7,439 bases of DNA from Actinomycetota bacterium (GTDB taxonomy: Bacteria; Actinomycetota; Actinomycetes; Actinomycetales; Microbacteriaceae), in NCBI GenBank assembly GCA_009702645.1, contig WLHO01000033.1, positions 1 through 7,439 of the forward strand. Direction: 5' to 3'. Positions 1 to 6,164 of this stretch are shown here, piece after piece. The notes under the pieces are model-generated. The model saw only the letters and a list, made by a program, of their open reading frames with translations, did not search any database and had not been told where the DNA came from. The translations under genes were made by a program, and so were the position numbers. Position 1 is the first letter of the stretch; the number at the start of each line of letters is the position of its first letter.

Positions 1-240
1 AACAAGCACTCCTCCAAGATCGGTTCCTTCGTTAGAACTGGGTCGCAAAACGTCTTTGTCGCTCCCATTACGATTGGAGATGGAGCCTACACAGCGGCCG
101 GAACAGTGGTTCGTAAAGATGTAGCTCCAGGGGAGCTTGGAATGAATGTTTCACCACAGCGCAGCATTGCTGACTGGGTAATAAACAAGCGTCCCGGCAC
201 CCCCTCCGCAGAAGCAGCTTCCAAGAACAAGTCCAAGTAG
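1..240 (+). CDS. glmU: GlmU, bifunctional UDP-GlcNAc pyrophosphorylase / GlcN-1-P acetyltransferase, C-terminal end (5' partial)
   Basis: Seen: frame 1 is open from the window edge to a TAG at 238-240 and encodes 79 residues. They begin [16 protein letters not shown] and continue through [18 protein letters not shown], the hexapeptide-repeat (left-handed beta-helix) pattern at the end of the GlmU acetyltransferase domain; the final 30 or so residues are a low-complexity tail ending KNKSK. Known: GlmU acetylates glucosamine-1-phosphate with acetyl-CoA and then uridylylates it, giving the UDP-GlcNAc used for peptidoglycan. The active-site residues of both domains mostly lie upstream of this window, so only the family can be judged here. 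The gene is 17 bp upstream of prs, in the same order as in Firmicutes and other Actinobacteria, so the two are probably cotranscribed. Another hexapeptide acyltransferase is possible but unlikely given the wording and the neighbour. Confidence 0.93.
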   Translation, partial: NKHSSKIGSFVRTGSQNVFVAPITIGDGAYTAAGTVVRKDVAPGELGMNVSPQRSIADWVINKRPGTPSAEAASKNKSK

Positions 241-245
241 AAACT

Positions 246-250
246 AGGAG
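246..250 (+). promoter_or_regulatory. Ribosome binding site of prs, supporting a TTG start
   Basis: AGGAG lies 7 nt before the TTG at 258-260, in the short gap after glmU. No ATG or GTG lies near the conserved N-terminus, so this Shine-Dalgarno sequence decides the start. Confidence 0.8.
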
Positions 251-257
251 CCCGCAG

Positions 258-1232
258 TTGACCATTAAGACCACCGGAGAAAAAAGACTGGCATTGGTTA
301 GCGGAAGAGCCCATCAAGGCCTGGCGGAAGAAGTCGCAGCACTGCTTGGAACAACACTTGTCCCAACAACTGCATACGATTTTGCCAACGGAGAAACCTT
401 CGTTCGATTTGAAGAAAGCGTCCGCGGTGTGGACGCTTTTGTTATTCAGTCCCATCCTGCGCCAATCAACCACTGGTTGATGGAGCAGTTGCTAATGGTC
501 GATGCTCTAAAGCGCGCTAGCGCAAAGAGAATCACAGTTGTAGCGCCATTTTTTCCTTACGCCCGTCAAGACAAAAAGCACAAGGGACGCGAGCCTATCT
601 CTGCACGTCTGGTGACTGATCTTTACAAAGCTGCTGGTGCAAACCGAGTGATGTCGGTCGATCTTCACTCTCCTCAAATTCAAGGATTTTTTGACGGACC
701 AGTAGATCACCTCTGGGCCCTTCCGATGCTTGCCGATTACGTGAAAGACAAGTGGGGCAAAGAAGAACTCACTGTTGTCTCACCCGACTCTGGTCGCGTT
801 CGTGTGGCAGATATTTGGGCCGATCGCCTCGGTGCTCCGCTAGCGATAATCCACAAGCGCCGCGATGCAAACGTGCCAAACAAGGTCTCAGTTCACGAGC
901 TAGTTGGTGAGGTAGAGGGCCGCACCTGTGTCCTAGTTGATGACATGATCGACACAGGTGGAACCATCGTGGCTGCCGCCAAGGCCCTAAAGGACAACGG
1001 TGCCAAGCGGGTCATCGTGGCAGCAACCCACGCTGTCCTATCGGATCCAGCTGTTGAAAGACTCTCTGATGCTTCGGTGGATGCAGTGGTTGTGACCAAT
1101 ACCTTGCCGATTACTCCAGATAAAGAGTTCGAGAAGTTGACTGTTCTTTCGATTGCGCCACTAATTGCCAAGGCCATCACAGCGGTGTTTGGCGACGACT
1201 CAGTAACCTCCTTATTCCCAGGCCAGTCCTAG
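258..1232 (+). CDS. prs: Ribose-phosphate pyrophosphokinase (PRPP synthetase, class I)
   Basis: Makes 5-phosphoribosyl 1-diphosphate from ribose-5-phosphate and ATP in the cytosol; PRPP feeds purine, pyrimidine, His, Trp and NAD synthesis. The 324-residue product has the usual family length. Seen: N-terminal RLALVSGRAHQ (10-20), FANGETFVRFEESVRG (42-57), the ATP-site stretch YARQDKKHKGREPISARL (101-118), the metal-binding DLH in VDLHSPQIQGFF (134-145), the catalytic flexible-loop KRRD (200-203), and the PRPP loop VDDMIDTGGTI (227-237). All key residues are present. The start is TTG with a good AGGAG upstream; it gives the MTIKTTGEKRLALVSG beginning typical of actinobacterial Prs. It follows glmU by 17 bp and probably shares its transcript. 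It ends before the non-coding region that carries the rplY promoter. No anomaly in the protein. Confidence 0.97.
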   Translation: MTIKTTGEKRLALVSGRAHQGLAEEVAALLGTTLVPTTAYDFANGETFVRFEESVRGVDAFVIQSHPAPINHWLMEQLLMVDALKRASAKRITVVAPFFPYARQDKKHKGREPISARLVTDLYKAAGANRVMSVDLHSPQIQGFFDGPVDHLWALPMLADYVKDKWGKEELTVVSPDSGRVRVADIWADRLGAPLAIIHKRRDANVPNKVSVHELVGEVEGRTCVLVDDMIDTGGTIVAAAKALKDNGAKRVIVAATHAVLSDPAVERLSDASVDAVVVTNTLPITPDKEFEKLTVLSIAPLIAKAITAVFGDDSVTSLFPGQS

Positions 1233-1235
1233 GGT

Positions 1236-1265
1236 TTGATTCCGCTAGCTGGCTAGCGGTAGGCT
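1236..1265 (+). promoter_or_regulatory. Probable housekeeping-sigma promoter for rplY-pth-mfd-mazG
   Basis: TTGATT (1236-1241) and TAGGCT (1260-1265) are separated by 18 bp. TAGGCT matches the TAnnnT form of actinobacterial -10 boxes, and TTGATT is a fair -35. A second possible -10 (TATAAA, 1266-1271) overlaps it. The predicted transcription start is near 1272, leaving a leader of about 148 nt before the rplY ATG. This is a pattern match only; no start-site data are available. Confidence 0.55.
1242..1259. repeat. Perfect 8+2+8 palindrome filling the promoter spacer (possible operator)
   Basis: CCGCTAGC, then TG, then GCTAGCGG: both arms are perfect reverse complements. The 18 bp coincide exactly with the interval between the predicted -35 and -10 boxes, a place where MerR-like activators and many repressors bind. 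As RNA it could form a 7-bp stem with a CTGG loop just after the prs stop codon, but no T-tract follows, so a classic terminator is less likely. The regulator, if any, is unknown. Confidence 0.5.
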
Positions 1266-1275
1266 TATAAACAAC

Positions 1276-1346
1276 AACGGCGAGGGCTCCGAATAGGAGC
1301 CGTTATCGACGGGGTTTCTTCGGACCAGTTCCCAGATCCTCGCGTT
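1276..1346 (+). ncRNA. Structured 5' leader of rplY mRNA (candidate cis-regulatory RNA, three-way junction)
   Basis: Folded by eye. A closing stem pairs 1276-1285 with 1338-1346 (AAC plus GCGAGG against CCTCGC plus GTT, 9 bp with G1279 bulged). It encloses a GC-rich hairpin (GCTCC 1286-1290 with GGAGC 1296-1300, loop GAATA) and a second hairpin capped by a C-UUCG-G tetraloop (1318-1323; outer pairs 1313-1314 with 1325-1326). The structure starts a few nucleotides after the predicted transcription start and contains no ATG. Known: several ribosomal proteins, including L25 in Gammaproteobacteria, are reported to have mRNA leaders through which they repress themselves. Inferred: this may be an actinobacterial counterpart. 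I see no clear copy of the 5S loop E target, and a competing small hairpin (GCGT/ACGC, 1342-1352) exists. Confidence 0.42.
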
Positions 1347-1377
1347 CAACGCTTGAGTAGAGAAAAAAAAGAATCAT

Positions 1378-1396
1378 CAAGTTCATCTTGGACTTG
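1378..1396 (+). promoter_or_regulatory. Hairpin just upstream of the rplY ribosome binding site
   Basis: CAAGTTC (1378-1384) can pair with GGACTTG (1390-1396), giving 7 bp including one U-G pair around an ATCTT loop. TTTATT follows directly and the Shine-Dalgarno begins 10 nt later. An A8 tract (1363-1370) separates it from the larger leader structure. It could be a weak attenuator or could keep the ribosome site open; the stem is AU-rich, so the call is tentative. Confidence 0.35.
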
Positions 1397-1406
1397 TTTA
1401 TTAGCA

Positions 1407-1413
1407 AAAGGGA
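1407..1413 (+). promoter_or_regulatory. Ribosome binding site deciding the rplY start
   Basis: AAAGGGA ends 6 nt before the ATG at 1420 but directly abuts the ATG at 1414. The spacing therefore favours the second of the two in-frame ATGs (ATG AAA ATG), removing two residues (MK) from the longest reading. Confidence 0.65.
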
Positions 1414-1419
1414 ATGAAA

Positions 1420-2037
1420 ATGGCAGACAACAAACTAGTTGCTGAAGTTAGAACCAACTTTGGTAAAGGTGCTGCGCGCAAGTTCCGCGCCGCCGGTAAG
1501 ACTCCAGCAGTAATCTACGGCCACGGCTCAGAGCCAAGGCATATCACACTTCCTGCTCATGAGATCGCTCTTGTGCTTCGCCACAAGAACGCGTTGATTG
1601 ACTTGGACATCGCAGGTTCAGCTCAGCTTGTGCTTGTGAAGTCCGCAACCAAGGACGTTGTGACACAGGTTATTGAGCACGTTGACCTAATCGAGATCAA
1701 GAAGGGCGAGCGCGTCCACGTTGAGGTTCCGGTTCACGTTATTGGTGAATCTCTATCGGGAACCACAATCGATCTTGAGCACAAGACTCTAAAGCTTGAG
1801 GTAGACGCAACCGCCATTCCTGAATACGTTGAAGCTGTATTCAACAAAGAAGGTGCTGGTTTCCACTTGCTAGCCAAGGACATCGTCATCCCAGCTGGCG
1901 CGAAGCTAGAACTAAAACCAGATGAGCTAATTGCTTCGGTTGTAATTACCGCTGCTGGCAAGACCGAGGAACCAGCTGCTGCTGCAGCTGAGGCTGCACC
2001 TGCTGCAGCTAAGGCTCCGGACGCTAAAGCTGAGTAA
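1420..2037 (+). CDS. rplY: Large ribosomal subunit protein bL25, CTC/TL5-type with Ala-rich tail
   Basis: Binds 5S rRNA in the large ribosomal subunit; the long form is the general stress protein CTC of Bacillus. The 205-residue product (207 if ATG 1414 is used) has the two expected domains. The N-terminal 5S-binding beta-barrel covers about 1-92, with GKGAARKFRAAGKTPAVIYGHG at 16-36 and IEHVDLIEIKKGE at 85-98. The CTC C-terminal domain covers about 93-178 (VPVHVIGESLSG, IPAGAKLEL). Residues 183-205 are a disordered tail of Ala, Glu, Pro and Lys, common in actinobacterial L25. The start at 1420 is preferred from Shine-Dalgarno spacing. The gene has its own probable promoter and a long structured leader, so it may be autoregulated. 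Its end overlaps the proposed CTG start of pth by 8 nt, implying translational coupling. Confidence 0.95.
   Translation: MADNKLVAEVRTNFGKGAARKFRAAGKTPAVIYGHGSEPRHITLPAHEIALVLRHKNALIDLDIAGSAQLVLVKSATKDVVTQVIEHVDLIEIKKGERVHVEVPVHVIGESLSGTTIDLEHKTLKLEVDATAIPEYVEAVFNKEGAGFHLLAKDIVIPAGAKLELKPDELIASVVITAAGKTEEPAAAAAEAAPAAAKAPDAKAE
1981..2016 (+). repeat. Imperfect 21-bp-period duplication in the rplY tail
   Basis: The 15-mers at 1981-1995 and 2002-2016 differ at one base (GCTGCAGCT, then G or A, then AGGCT). The 7-codon period encodes the repeated Ala-rich tail of bL25. It is probably a slippage product within low-complexity coding sequence. Confidence 0.6.
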
Positions 2038-2623
2038 TACCTTTTTAGTAGTTGGGCTCGGTAACCCCGGGCCCAACTACTCACTTAATCGTCATAACGT
2101 CGGGCAGATGTTGCTCGATGTTGTTGCTGCGAGATTTGGCGAGAGCTTCAAAGCCCACAAATCCAACGCCCTGGTGGCGGAAGTAAAAATCATTGGCGGG
2201 CCAAAGCTGATTTTGGCCAAACCACTGTCTTTCATGAATCTTTCTGGTGGTCCAACTTCATCCCTAATGAGTTTCTACAAGCTCGGACCTGAATCGCTGA
2301 TTGTGGCGCATGACGAGCTAGATATACCTCCAGCCACTTTCAGGCTGAAGCAAGGTGGCGGACACGGCGGACACAACGGTACCCGTGACATCATCTCGGC
2401 CATCGACACCAATGACTTTGCTCGGATCCGTCTTGGAATTGGACGACCTCCTGGATCCATGGATGCCGCCGACTATGTATTGAAGAATTTTTCGAGCTCA
2501 GAAAAGTCTGAACTTGCAGTGACTCTGGAGATTGCAGCCGACGCTCTTGAGGAAATAGCACGCAACGGCATCGTTGCCGCACAGGCAAAATTCCACGCAC
2601 CAGGCGAGAGCGGTACTGCTTAG
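2030..2623 (+). CDS. pth: Peptidyl-tRNA hydrolase, probable CTG start
   Basis: Cleaves the ester bond of peptidyl-tRNAs that drop off ribosomes, recycling tRNA; normally essential. From CTG 2030 the product has 197 residues, the usual size. Seen: GLGNPGPNY (9-17, with N12), NRHNVG (20-25, with catalytic H22, equivalent to E. coli His20), SFMNLSG (67-73), AHDELDIPP (93-101, with D95) and GGHGGHNGTRD (110-120, with N116). The first 26 residues, including N12 and H22, lie before the first ATG in frame (2108-2110). Upstream the frame is open to TAA at 1943-1945 with no ATG, GTG or TTG. CTG 2030 gives MSNTFLVVGLGNPG, a normal Pth beginning. No strong Shine-Dalgarno is seen (GGA at 2019-2021), so initiation probably relies on ribosomes ending rplY at 2035-2037. 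A start at ATG 2108 would give a 171-residue protein lacking the catalytic His. Function is near certain, the exact start less so. Confidence 0.88.
   Translation: MSNTFLVVGLGNPGPNYSLNRHNVGQMLLDVVAARFGESFKAHKSNALVAEVKIIGGPKLILAKPLSFMNLSGGPTSSLMSFYKLGPESLIVAHDELDIPPATFRLKQGGGHGGHNGTRDIISAIDTNDFARIRLGIGRPPGSMDAADYVLKNFSSSEKSELAVTLEIAADALEEIARNGIVAAQAKFHAPGESGTA
2047..2081 (+). promoter_or_regulatory. Strong 15-bp hairpin inside the pth 5' coding region
   Basis: Left arm 2047-2061 pairs with right arm 2067-2081 around a TAACC loop; 14 pairs are Watson-Crick and one is U-G (2058/2070). It starts 9 nt after the rplY stop and 14 nt after the proposed pth CTG, and encodes the conserved LVVGLGNPGPNYS stretch. 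The sequence after it (CACTTAATC) has no T-run, so it does not look like an ordinary intrinsic terminator; a T5 run lies before it instead. The two Pro codons inside are both CCC, while all nine later Pro codons of pth are CCA or CCT, suggesting codon choice serves the structure. Confidence 0.7.
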
Positions 2624-2633
2624 ACTTGAGCTT

Positions 2634-5600
2634 GTGAAAAAGCACGGGGTACTCGCGCGCCTGGGCCAGGGCTACCCGTTTGCAAAACTCCAATCAAACC
2701 TTGATAAATCAAGGATTTCCTTAGTAGCACCTTCTAGTGCGAACTCTTTTTTGCTGACTCTTTTCTCTGAACTAAAAGGGGAGAAGCCACCTATCCAACT
2801 AATCGTCACCGCAACCGGACGAGAAGCTGAGGATATCGAGCAGGAGCTTGATTATCTGGATCCCGAAGCCGAGATTTTGCTATTTCCTTCTTGGGAAACT
2901 CTTCCGCATGAGCGCCTAAGTCCAAGCGCTGAAACAGTGGGCCGGCGCTATCAAACACTTGCCCGACTACATCAGCTTTCCCTAAAGCCACCAACGCACC
3001 AGGTGTACGTGCTGATTTCTATTCGCGCCGCATTGCAGCCAATCGTTGCTGGTCTAGAGAAGTTCCCGCCGCTGTCACTAGTTCAAGGTAAAGAGTATTT
3101 ACTTCCCGAACTTTCGCTAAAGCTTGTTGAACAGGCTTATCAGCGAGTTGACATGGTTTCGCGCCGCGGAGAGTTTGCCGTGCGCGGTGGAATTCTGGAT
3201 ATCTTTCCAACTACGGCAGAGCATGCTGTTCGGCTGGAGTTTTTTGGCGATGAGCTTGAAGAGATTAGAGAGTTTTCAGTTTCTGACCAGCGATCGTCAA
3301 CTACCAAGCTTGAACAGCTAACGCTTTATCCCGCTAGAGAACTGATCATCACACCAGCGGTTGCTTCCAGAGCTAGAGAAATGATGCACGAGTTTCCAAA
3401 CCTCTCAGCCATGCTGGAAAAAATCTCCCTTGGAATGCCAGTTGAAGGCATGGAATCACTGGCTCCAGCACTTGCAGATCAAATGGTCTCAATCTTTGAC
3501 TACTTACCTAGAAAGCTCACCGTTGTTTTGCTTTCACCAGAGAAGGCAGCTGCAAGGGCAGCGAGCCTTGTTGAAACCAACGACGAGTTCTTGCATGCAG
3601 CCTGGGATGCAGCAGTGGATGGAGCATCAGCCCCTATTGATTTAACTGGTGGCGGGTTTATTGATTTTGCCGCCTTCACCGAAAAGATGTCCAAGTTTCA
3701 ACTTCTAACCTTGTCACCGTTTGGTGAGGACAGCGAAGATGTTGTGAATTTGGGATTGCTCGAAGTTCCAAACTTCAAAGGTGTAGATGCAACTGCTTTG
3801 GAGTGGGTTGCAACCCAGATTGACCAAGGCCATCTTGTCGTGATTTCAGCTCAGGGCCATGGAACAGCGGAGCGCTTGAGAGAAGTTTTCATCCATGGCA
3901 AAGTTCAGGCGGATTTAGTTGATGAGTTCCCAGCCAACCCCAAACCAAAGACTGTCTACGTAATCCAGGCCCCAATCAAAAAAGGCTTTGTCTCAGAAGC
4001 TTCGAAGCTTACTTTTCTAACAAACACCGAGTACTACTCAAAGAGCAGCTACGCATCTCCTCAAGTTAGAAAGCTTGCCGTAAAGCGAGGGGCGGCAGTT
4101 GATCCGCTGACATTAAAGTCGGGAGATTTCGTAGTTCACGAGATTCATGGAATCGGAAGATTCAAGGAACTGGTTCAGCGAACCAGTGGAATCGGCGCTA
4201 GGCAGCATCAGCGCGAATACCTTTTGATCGAATACGCATCCCCCAAGCGCGGCTACCCAGAAGACACTTTGTTTGTTCCAACCGATCAGCTAGACATGCT
4301 CACCAGATATGTGGGCGGAGAAGCTCCGGTAATTTCCAAACTCGGCGGCTCCGACTGGGCAAGAGCCAAGGGGAATGCTCGCAAGGCAGTTAGAAAGATT
4401 GCAATTGATCTTGTGAAGCTCTACTCGGCACGCATGAATTCAAAAGGCTACGCCTTTGCCTCTGACACCCCCTGGCAGCACGAGCTTGAAGAGGCATTTC
4501 CATTTCAAGAAACCCCTGATCAACTGACAACCATAGATGAAGTCAAAAAGGACATGGAAAAGCCAATTCCAATGGATCGGCTACTTGCTGGAGATGTTGG
4601 ATACGGAAAAACTGAGGTTGCCGTTCGAGCAGCCTTTAAGGCAATTCAAGATGGCAAGCAGGTGGCGATGCTGGTGCCAACAACTTTGCTTGTGAGGCAG
4701 CACACAGATACTTTCATCGAGCGCTTTGCTGGTTTTCCGGTGAACGTAAAGTCTCTTTCAAGATTTCAGACTGCCAAGGAAGTAAAGGAAACTATTGCTG
4801 GATTAGCAACTGGCGAGGTTGATTTGGTAATCGGTACCCACCGGCTACTTTCGGAAAGTGTGAAGTTTAGAAGCCTGGGACTAATCATTATCGATGAGGA
4901 GCAACGTTTCGGTGTTGAGCATAAAGAAAAGCTCAAAGCGATGAAGACCAACGTTGACATCTTGGCGATGAGCGCAACCCCAATTCCAAGAACGCTCGAG
5001 ATGGCAATTACTGGAATTCGAGAGATGTCCACTCTGGCAACACCTCCTGAGGACCGGCATCCAATTCTGACCTTTATCGGTGGCTACAGCGAGAAACAGG
5101 TAGCGGCTGCAATCAGACGTGAGTTGATCAGAGAAGGTCAAATATTCTTTGTGCACAACCGAGTTGCAACCATCGAGAAGACTGCAAATGATCTTGCCAA
5201 GTTAGTCCCAGAGGCGCGAATAGCTGTAGCGCATGGTCAAATGCAGGAAGCTGCTCTTGAACAAGTGGTAGTGGATTTCTGGGAGAAGAAATTTGACGTG
5301 TTAGTTTCCACAACCATCATTGAAACCGGAATTGACATACCAAATGCCAATACTTTGATCATTGATCGTGCTGAGCACTTTGGTTTATCGCAACTTCACC
5401 AAATTAGAGGACGAGTTGGAAGAAGTAGAGAACGTGCCTACGCATACTTCTTCTATGACCCATCGAAGCCACTTAGTGAAACCTCTCACGATCGCCTGGC
5501 AACTATCGCGCAGAACAATGAACTTGGCGCTGGTATCCAGGTTGCGCTGAAAGATCTTGAGATTAGAGGCGCTGGAAACATGCTCGGGGGAGAGCAGTCC

Positions 5601-6164
5601 GGGCACATCGCAGGCGTTGGATTTGATCTGTACCTGCGCATGATTGGCGAAGCAGTATCCGAATTCAAGGGGATCAAGCTGGATTCGCCAGCGGAGTTGA
5701 AACTGGAAATTCCAATTGATGCTCACATTCCTGACACCTATCTAGATTCTGAAAGGCTCAGGCTTGAGGCCTATCACAAGCTAAGTGCAGCATCAGGTGA
5801 AACCAGCTCGAGGGCCATTTTAGATTCGATCCTTGCCGAACTGGAAGATAGATATGGCAAAGCTCCGCAGCAGGTGAAAAACCTGATTGAAGTCACAGAG
5901 CTTCGACAAATTGCCAATCGAGTCGGGCTAAAGGATGTCAACTTGCTTACTTCCGTTGCCAGGCTTCAGCCAGTAGTTCTAACCGAGTCGCAGCAGGTGC
6001 AATTGAGTAGGCAATATCAAGGGCTAAAGTATTTGCAATCGGCCAATTCCCTTCAGCTGCCAATTCCAAGCTCGGCTGACGGAGTAGTTTCGGGCCAAGA
6101 GCTAATCGCATTTGCTAGGGAAGTTTTTGAAGTGGTTGCAAACCTCCAGAGGGAAGAGATGTAA
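2634..6164 (+). CDS. mfd: Transcription-repair coupling factor Mfd
   Basis: ATP-driven DNA translocase that removes RNA polymerase stalled at lesions and recruits UvrA for nucleotide excision repair. The 1176-residue product is a normal full-length Mfd. Seen: the UvrB-like N-terminal module with PSWETLPHERLSP (85-97) and RRGEFAVRGGILDIFP (177-192); the RNA-polymerase-interacting Tudor-like domain beginning GDFVVHEIHGIGRF (497-510); Walker A GDVGYGKTE (653-661); DEEQRFG (754-760); MSATPIPRTL (779-788); STTIIETGIDIPN before motif VI QLHQIRGRVGRS (920-931); and the translocation motif LKDLEIRGAGNMLGGEQSGH from 972. The C-terminal D7 domain closes the protein. GTG 2634, 10 nt after the pth stop, is preferred: the resulting KKHGVLARLGQGYPFAKL aligns with usual beginnings. 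The longest reading starts at TTG 2574, would overlap pth by 50 nt and has no well-placed Shine-Dalgarno. The gene abuts mazG with no gap. Confidence 0.96.
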   Translation: MKKHGVLARLGQGYPFAKLQSNLDKSRISLVAPSSANSFLLTLFSELKGEKPPIQLIVTATGREAEDIEQELDYLDPEAEILLFPSWETLPHERLSPSAETVGRRYQTLARLHQLSLKPPTHQVYVLISIRAALQPIVAGLEKFPPLSLVQGKEYLLPELSLKLVEQAYQRVDMVSRRGEFAVRGGILDIFPTTAEHAVRLEFFGDELEEIREFSVSDQRSSTTKLEQLTLYPARELIITPAVASRAREMMHEFPNLSAMLEKISLGMPVEGMESLAPALADQMVSIFDYLPRKLTVVLLSPEKAAARAASLVETNDEFLHAAWDAAVDGASAPIDLTGGGFIDFAAFTEKMSKFQLLTLSPFGEDSEDVVNLGLLEVPNFKGVDATALEWVATQIDQGHLVVISAQGHGTAERLREVFIHGKVQADLVDEFPANPKPKTVYVIQAPIKKGFVSEASKLTFLTNTEYYSKSSYASPQVRKLAVKRGAAVDPLTLKSGDFVVHEIHGIGRFKELVQRTSGIGARQHQREYLLIEYASPKRGYPEDTLFVPTDQLDMLTRYVGGEAPVISKLGGSDWARAKGNARKAVRKIAIDLVKLYSARMNSKGYAFASDTPWQHELEEAFPFQETPDQLTTIDEVKKDMEKPIPMDRLLAGDVGYGKTEVAVRAAFKAIQDGKQVAMLVPTTLLVRQHTDTFIERFAGFPVNVKSLSRFQTAKEVKETIAGLATGEVDLVIGTHRLLSESVKFRSLGLIIIDEEQRFGVEHKEKLKAMKTNVDILAMSATPIPRTLEMAITGIREMSTLATPPEDRHPILTFIGGYSEKQVAAAIRRELIREGQIFFVHNRVATIEKTANDLAKLVPEARIAVAHGQMQEAALEQVVVDFWEKKFDVLVSTTIIETGIDIPNANTLIIDRAEHFGLSQLHQIRGRVGRSRERAYAYFFYDPSKPLSETSHDRLATIAQNNELGAGIQVALKDLEIRGAGNMLGGEQSGHIAGVGFDLYLRMIGEAVSEFKGIKLDSPAELKLEIPIDAHIPDTYLDSERLRLEAYHKLSAASGETSSRAILDSILAELEDRYGKAPQQVKNLIEVTELRQIANRVGLKDVNLLTSVARLQPVVLTESQQVQLSRQYQGLKYLQSANSLQLPIPSSADGVVSGQELIAFAREVFEVVANLQREEM
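6148..6158 (+). promoter_or_regulatory. Ribosome binding site of mazG within the end of mfd
   Basis: The purine-rich AGAGGGAAGAG sits inside the last mfd codons. Its GAGGG core is 11 nt before the mazG ATG at 6165. Translation of mazG can therefore start independently as well as by reinitiation at the stop-start junction. Confidence 0.6.

Noticed and set aside
1242..1260. Terminator of glmU-prs
   Set aside because: Palindromic stem with a very short loop and no T-run after it; its exact fit between the promoter boxes favours an operator-like role, though some termination cannot be excluded.
1233..1262. Stress-sigma (SigB/SigF-type) promoter, GGTTT plus CGGTAG, by analogy with sigma-B control of ctc in Bacillus
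   Set aside because: The -10-like part matches only 4 of 6 bases of GGGTAT and the 19-bp gap from GTTT is longer than usual; the TTGATT/TAGGCT reading is better.
1272..1413. tRNA, small upstream peptide or known metabolite riboswitch in the rplY leader
   Set aside because: No cloverleaf or TTCGA arm, no ATG before the gene, and no riboswitch core that I recognise.
1414..1419. rplY beginning at ATG 1414
   Set aside because: The GGG of the Shine-Dalgarno would be only 1 nt from this ATG; the ATG at 1420 has correct spacing. Not fully excluded.
1734..2084. Minus-strand frame of 116 codons opposite rplY
   Set aside because: Ala/Ser-rich shadow of the rplY tail with no family resemblance; the same holds for the other antisense frames in prs, mfd and hisS.
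2047..2092. Intrinsic terminator ending rplY
   Set aside because: The stem is strong but is followed by CACTTAATC rather than a T-tract, and it lies within pth coding sequence.
2108..2623. pth beginning at ATG 2108 (171 residues)
   Set aside because: This would omit GLGNPG and the RHN motif with the catalytic His, although both are encoded intact in the same frame immediately upstream.
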